This document shows positions 59,998-64,000 of a DNA stretch of 64,000 nucleotides, piece by piece. Made by a program: the position numbers and the translations under genes. Every line of letters starts with the position of its first letter. The stretch's first letter is position 1. Below the pieces are notes generated by a model. That model saw nothing but the letters and a program-made list of their open reading frames with translations. It ran no database searches and had not been told where the DNA came from. Source of the stretch: JAVJSD01 sp040219575 (GTDB lineage Bacteria > Planctomycetota > Planctomycetia > Pirellulales > Pirellulaceae); the NCBI GenBank assembly GCA_040219575.1, contig JAVJSD010000099.1, positions 24,782 to 88,781 of the forward strand, written 5' to 3'.

Positions 59998-61836
59998 TTA
60001 ACTGTCGGCCAGAGAACCAAGCTTGCGACCGAGTGCCCGCTTCACCGAGGCCCACGTGTGGTACCTAGGCATTACTGCGACCGTTAGCGCCTCTTCTGAG
60101 AGCGCAGTATCGATGTGATCCTGATTCCACAACTTGGATCCTTCGACCGCACGCACGCCCATAACCGCTTCGACCAATTGCTGCTCACACCACTCTTGCA
60201 CTACGTCCACGATGGCGTTTTCTGCACCGGGAACGCCTGAATAGCTCTTCTTGAAGAAGTTCACCAAGTCCGTAAAGACGCGAAAGTCGGCGTTAATAAG
60301 TATCAAATGCTCGCCACGCAAATAGCGTGCGGCACGATCCTCCATGTCGCCTTGCTCACGCGTGGACTCCTTGATCGAAACCCACCTGGTTTCGGGCTCG
60401 GGACTGTGCGTCCTGACGGCTCTCGCTTTGTCGCCGCCGTCTTTTCGCCGTGAGAGATATTCGTTTCCGGCGCGACCATCAGTGTGCTCACCCCCAGACT
60501 TCACGCTCTTCCTGCCAATTCCCTCCTTGCGCCTCTGTACACTGCCAACTGATTCAGATTCCGCTTCAATCGATCCGGCTGCTACAGGTCTGTACCGGGT
60601 CACCTTGAACAACGAACGAATCTTCTTCAATCTTTCGCGAATCGAGTCACCATGGGATGCTGAGCCACCGCGTTCAGCGATGTCGTGCTCAAGCTCTTTG
60701 ATGACACCGGGAAGGTTTTCTCGAAACTCGTCGGCCCATTCCATCCATGGAAGCGGACCGCCATCGACGATCAGTTCTGTTCGCGCGGTATTCGTCGTCA
60801 TGCGTTCGCCAAGTTCCATGTCAGGTTCAACGTAAATGACGATGTGCTTCGCAGAGAACACGGCGCCGAAATTCTGAAGTAGCTTACGGCCGGCATTGTG
60901 GGCGCGCATTTCGTACAGTTCTCCTTGGTAGAGTGCGGCGATATGCCCTGCGCCCTCGAAGAACTGCCTCTGGTCTCGTCCTTTCTCACCCATTATGTAG
61001 AAGTGTGCGTTGGCGTTGGCAAGGCGTATTGAACCTGACTCTTCTGCGTACTTGTCGAGGTAGTACTTTTGCCCGTAAACCGTTCGCATTAGCGATGCGT
61101 CCTTTGCATCCTCGCGAGACCTTGGCCAGTTGTCGGGATCCCAAGTCTGGAATACGCGCACTTTGACCGTGACTGGCACTTCAAAATAGCGTCGGTTGAG
61201 TGTCCGAAACAACCACCAACTTTTGTAGTCTGTATTCAGTCGTTTTGGGCCGAGAAACGTGTGGTCGTATTCGTGGGTACCCATTAAGGTCACACTTACG
61301 CCGTGATCCACTATCGGCTCGGGACGTATTTCGTCACTTATGTCAGTAACTATTTCGCGCCAGTCACCATCCTGTACTTCCCATCGGCGAAAACCAACTT
61401 CACACGCGGAATCGTCTATGACGAGTTGAGCAAGAAGTCCATCGCCGTTCTGCCATGATTGGTACACCAACCCTGCCGGATTTCTCGTCGCACCGGCGAT
61501 CTTGGCACCGACACCGTAGTTTGCTGCGAGCGACTGGACGCCACTGCTCGATGAGAGCGTGTTTATGTAGTGCCGCAAATCATCGGCAGACATACCATCG
61601 CCGTTGTCGCTAACACACAGTCGGTAGACGCCCAACTCGCGTAGTGCAAACCAATCAACGTCCCAGATTACTTCACCAGCGTCTGGTTCCAGTAGGCCAT
61701 TCTGTCGCGCCCTGAGAATCGCCTCAACGGCGTTGTGATTCAATTCACGATACTGCTGATAGTCATCGCAGTCGGATCCAAGGCGTTTAACGAGAAAGTA
61801 GACATCGTCGACGCCCATCTGGAGAAGGTGGGACAT
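59998..61836 (-). CDS. GHKL (HSP90/MutL-like) ATPase, partner of SEFIR protein
   Basis: 612 residues. Bergerat ATP site: N box YRELNHNAVEAILRA (about residue 30), G1 DNGDGM (about 75), G2 ANYGVGAKIAGA (about 105), and a later GVSVTLMGTHEYD strand. Middle region resembles HSP90/MORC-type ATPases that dimerise on ATP binding. Residues about 415-490 are a disordered basic linker; the C-terminus (INADFRVFTDLVNFFKKSYS, YHTWASVKRALGRKLG) is helical. Likely the sensor or switch of the pair. It starts close to a divergent intergenic region with its own promoter. Confidence 0.85.
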   Translation of the reverse strand: MSHLLQMGVDDVYFLVKRLGSDCDDYQQYRELNHNAVEAILRARQNGLLEPDAGEVIWDVDWFALRELGVYRLCVSDNGDGMSADDLRHYINTLSSSSGVQSLAANYGVGAKIAGATRNPAGLVYQSWQNGDGLLAQLVIDDSACEVGFRRWEVQDGDWREIVTDISDEIRPEPIVDHGVSVTLMGTHEYDHTFLGPKRLNTDYKSWWLFRTLNRRYFEVPVTVKVRVFQTWDPDNWPRSREDAKDASLMRTVYGQKYYLDKYAEESGSIRLANANAHFYIMGEKGRDQRQFFEGAGHIAALYQGELYEMRAHNAGRKLLQNFGAVFSAKHIVIYVEPDMELGERMTTNTARTELIVDGGPLPWMEWADEFRENLPGVIKELEHDIAERGGSASHGDSIRERLKKIRSLFKVTRYRPVAAGSIEAESESVGSVQRRKEGIGRKSVKSGGEHTDGRAGNEYLSRRKDGGDKARAVRTHSPEPETRWVSIKESTREQGDMEDRAARYLRGEHLILINADFRVFTDLVNFFKKSYSGVPGAENAIVDVVQEWCEQQLVEAVMGVRAVEGSKLWNQDHIDTALSEEALTVAVMPRYHTWASVKRALGRKLGSLADS

Positions 61837-62171
61837 GGTGTCCTCCGTGGTCGAGCGGGTGATTACTACCCGGGGATACGGATCGCTGCCAACTTCGGAA
61901 ACGACACGTCTCCTCGAAGCCTGGGCTGCCGTTGGCGACGGGAGGGCAGGCTATCGGTCACAGCGATTGACGAATTCTAGCCGACTTCGCAAAAGAAGAA
62001 AACCTTCGGCAGCGACGCGCATAGTGCAGCCGCTGACTTGCAATTGCACCTGTTGTACCCATGCCAGCAATTCCCTTGCTGTCCCGCGCCCGTCGAGGTA
62101 ACTGACTGTCCTGCCGCGCGGCGGTGTTCGCCACGCGGGAGACACGAACCCCGAGACGAAAGGGACGAACG
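61837..62171. promoter_or_regulatory. Divergent intergenic region; conserved leader of the HARE-HTH gene
   Basis: 335 bases between the minus-strand ATPase and the plus-strand HARE-HTH gene. The right part (62092-62172: gtcgaggtaactg ... gttcgccacgcg ... acgaacccc ... gaaagggacgaacga) is repeated ahead of the recombinase at 62959-63034. No other feature stands out. Confidence 0.55.
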
Positions 62172-62460
62172 ATGGCAACGAAGAAGTACCACGAAGAAGG
62201 CCACGGCCAAGTCGGCGAAGGCGAACGAGCCGAAGAAGCTCAGCCAGATGCAGGCGGCGATCAAGGTGCTTGGCCAGGCCCGCAAGCCGATGAGCTGCAA
62301 GGAGATGATCGAGGCGATGGCGAAGAAGAATCTCTGGACGAGTCCCGGCGGCAAGACGCCGGAAGCCACGCTGTACTCGTCGATTCTTCGCGACCTGAAG
62401 AAGGGCAAAGACGCCCGGTTCAAGAAGGCCGCGCCCGGCCGGTTCACGCTGGCGAAGTAG
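62172..62460 (+). pseudogene. HARE-HTH protein gene with a one-base insertion
   Basis: The ATG at 62172 begins MATKK; the next bases (T at 62187) shift the frame. Without that T the reading continues with TTKKATAKSAKANEPKK, then LSQMQAAIKVLGQARKPMSCKEMIEAMAKKNLWTSPGGKTPEATLYSSILRDL and FKKAAPGRFTLAK, a complete HARE-HTH protein of about 95 residues, close to the intact one at 28307 (identical first 15 bases, same S-P-G-G-K-T-P block). It is therefore a recent knock-out or a sequencing error. Confidence 0.8.
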
Positions 62461-62571
62461 GCCGCGAACGCACCACCACGTCGCCCACGAGGCCGCACGA
62501 CGCGGCCTCTTCTTACGGCCGGAGCGTTTGTTGGCCAACACGGGCGTCGCGACACGGGGCAACGTGGGCCG

Positions 62572-62895
62572 TCAGTACTCATCGTGTTCGATTGGCTCGT
62601 CGGCAAGATCGAACACGAGGTCAACCACGCGGGCGTCGAACCACTGCTCGAACACCGCCGGCGTCCGGACCTTGGGCCAGCGATCGGTGTCGAGGTGCCA
62701 CGATTCCAACTGCTCTTCGAAAATCTCGGCAAAGTGTCGCCTCAAGACATCTTCAGGTGGTTCGTTCTCATCGGCGTCGGCCAAGTAGACCGAGCAGGTT
62801 TCGGGATCGGGATCTCCGTCGTCGATCGAGCGAGCCCAGACGAGGTATGGCTCCTTCAGCCGGACAACGATTGCAAAGCGGTTGATTGACTTCAT
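62572..62895 (-). CDS. Small hypothetical protein
   Basis: 107 residues from the ATG at 62895. MKSINRFAIVVRLKEPYLVWARSIDDGDPDPETCSVYLADADENEPPEDVLRRHFAEIFEEQLESW is a short family widely seen in bacterial genomes without assigned function; it ends with an acidic tail. It is antisense to the HARE-HTH and recombinase genes on both sides. Confidence 0.72.
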   Translation of the reverse strand: MKSINRFAIVVRLKEPYLVWARSIDDGDPDPETCSVYLADADENEPPEDVLRRHFAEIFEEQLESWHLDTDRWPKVRTPAVFEQWFDARVVDLVFDLADEPIEHDEY

Positions 62896-62958
62896 GCCGT
62901 CGATCTTTGGTGGCGACGCGGGCCAACGCGACCGCCGCCGGCTGGAGGTTCGCCGCCG

Positions 62959-63034
62959 GTCGAGGTAACTGTGGTGTTCGTGCGTGGCGGCCGTCGCCAC
63001 GCGAAACGAACCCCAGCAGCGAAAGGACGAACGA
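62959..63034 (+). repeat. Second copy of a leader sequence upstream of recombinase
   Basis: gtcgaggtaactg, then ggcggccgtcgccacgcg, acgaacccc, gaaaggacgaacga, in the same order as at 62092-62172. It lies 84 bases before the ATG of the recombinase, so both genes seem to share a 5' regulatory block. Confidence 0.65.
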
Positions 63035-63117
63035 GCGTCGAAAAGTCGAACCGCCGGAGCGTTGGCCCGCCCCGACGGTTCTCACCACAACCACCCTTTG
63101 CAAGAGAAAGGGAAGCT

Positions 63118-64000
63118 ATGGCTAAACGCCATTCTAGCGGAGGCGGCGGTGCGCTCATCCCCGCCGTCGGCTACATTCGGATGAGCACCGACAAGCAGGA
63201 GGACAGCCCGGAACAACAACGGGCAGAGATCCTCAAGCTGGCCTCCCGCCTCGGCTACCACATCGTCCGCTGGTACGAGGACCATGCGATCAGCGGAGCC
63301 AAGACGCACAAGCGCAAGCGGTTCCGACAAATGATCCGCGACGCCGAGGAGATCGGCGACTTCCAGGCGATCCTCTGCTGGGACCAGGACCGGTTTGGCC
63401 GCTTCGATTCGATCGAGGCCGGCGAGTGGATCTCGCCGCTGCGCCGGGCGGGCGTCGAACTGGAGACCGTCACGCAGGGGCGCATCAACTGGGAAGACTT
63501 CGCGGGCCGCATGATCTACCAGATCACGCAGGAGGGGAAACACCACTACTTGGTTGACCTCTCCCGCAACGCGCTTCGCGGCATGATCCGTTTCGCCAAG
63601 CAGGGAAACCTGCTGGGCATGCCGACGCCGTACGGCTACGACCGGCTGTACCACGATGCCAACGGCAAGGAGATGTGCCGCATCCGACGCGGCGAGAAGT
63701 TTCGCAAACCGAGGGACTGGACGGCCACCCTGGTCCCGTCTGCCGAGAAGGCCGAGGTCGAAACGATCCGTTGGATGTTCAAGACGTTCGCCGAAACGGA
63801 TCGCAGCGCAAGGTCGCTGGCCGTCGAATTGAACAAACGCGGCGTTCCCTCGCCGAACGGGCGTGAATGGGATTTCACCCACATCAAGAACATCCTCAGA
63901 AACGAGGTTTACGTGGGATGTTTGGCGTACGGCCGACGTGCTGCGGGCCTGTACCACCAGGTCGGCGACGACGGCGAACTGGTGGCCGCACGGAGCACGA
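63118..64000 (+). CDS. Large serine recombinase, N-terminal part (continues beyond window)
   Basis: Open from the ATG at 63118 to the edge (294 codons). AVGYIRMSTDKQEDSPEQQRAEIL contains the catalytic Ser; DFQAILCWDQDRFGRFDSIEAGEWISPLR and RNALRGMIRFAKQGNLLG follow, then the recombinase domain GYDRLYHDANGKEMCRIRRG, EVETIRWMFKTFAETDRSARSLAVELNKRGVPSPNG and NILRNEVYVGCLAYGRR. The zinc ribbon and coiled-coil lie outside. Its missing C-terminus may resemble the remnant at 48680-49372. Likely the integrase of the 47-64 kb element or of a neighbour. Confidence 0.9.
   Translation, partial: MAKRHSSGGGGALIPAVGYIRMSTDKQEDSPEQQRAEILKLASRLGYHIVRWYEDHAISGAKTHKRKRFRQMIRDAEEIGDFQAILCWDQDRFGRFDSIEAGEWISPLRRAGVELETVTQGRINWEDFAGRMIYQITQEGKHHYLVDLSRNALRGMIRFAKQGNLLGMPTPYGYDRLYHDANGKEMCRIRRGEKFRKPRDWTATLVPSAEKAEVETIRWMFKTFAETDRSARSLAVELNKRGVPSPNGREWDFTHIKNILRNEVYVGCLAYGRRAAGLYHQVGDDGELVAARST

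Overview
The window reads as a high-GC planctomycete chromosome (order Pirellulales is my best guess, from remembered family distributions: short DUF7919-type protein, DUF2924/serine-recombinase pairs, lysine-rich HARE-HTH proteins; no rRNA or marker gene is present to prove it). Nearly all of it is accessory DNA: a defence operon, a prophage, a thin strip of ordinary chromosome, and the left part of a second mobile element.

1-8.7 kb (minus strand): an excisionase-type HTH protein, a cytosine-5 DNA methyltransferase, a Vsr-type nuclease, a SNF2 helicase (DrmD-like) and a large adenine methyltransferase (DrmMI-like) that runs off the left edge. They form one tightly packed operon behind a near-consensus sigma-70 promoter. 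The order drmD-drmMI matches the start of a class 1 DISARM anti-phage system; drmA, drmB and drmC would be expected just outside the window.

8.7-44.2 kb: a siphovirus-like prophage. Reading from its right end, on the minus strand: recombination module (small HTH-like protein, DUF2924, large serine recombinase, accessory protein), a plus-strand repressor-like gene divergent from two unknown cargo genes, a phage sigma factor, a replication/recombination module (AAA_24 ATPase, DUF669 SSB-like protein, RusA, SF2 helicase, zinc ribbon, primase/DUF3987), a ParB-methyltransferase, DUF1937, a small plus-strand gene cluster, then packaging (terminase), portal, protease-capsid fusion, head-tail and tail genes. 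The tail operon ends in a poly-serine protein followed without a break by six overlapping sugar-modification genes (four glycosyltransferases, a sulfotransferase-like protein, a SAM methyltransferase-like protein), suggesting that the phage decorates its own serine-rich tail protein. A bipartite motif with an exact 14-nt spacer lies ahead of the recombination, replication and head modules and may be the promoter of the phage sigma factor.

44.3-46.6 kb: two ordinary metabolic genes (an alkylsulfatase-like MBL hydrolase with signal peptide; an NmrA-type NAD(P)H oxidoreductase). At 47.0 kb lies a 3' tRNA-Asn-like fragment with a terminator behind it, probably an attachment-site scar.

47.2-64 kb: a second mobile element: an unknown protein, the C-terminal remnant of a serine recombinase, small winged-helix proteins, a PIN-domain protein, a RepA-like helicase with iteron-like repeats, assorted hypothetical genes, an antitoxin-like/metallopeptidase/coiled-coil operon, a PD-(D/E)XK-like nuclease, a SEFIR/TIR + GHKL-ATPase pair (candidate undescribed defence system), a frameshifted HARE-HTH gene, and the N-terminal part of another serine recombinase running off the right edge.
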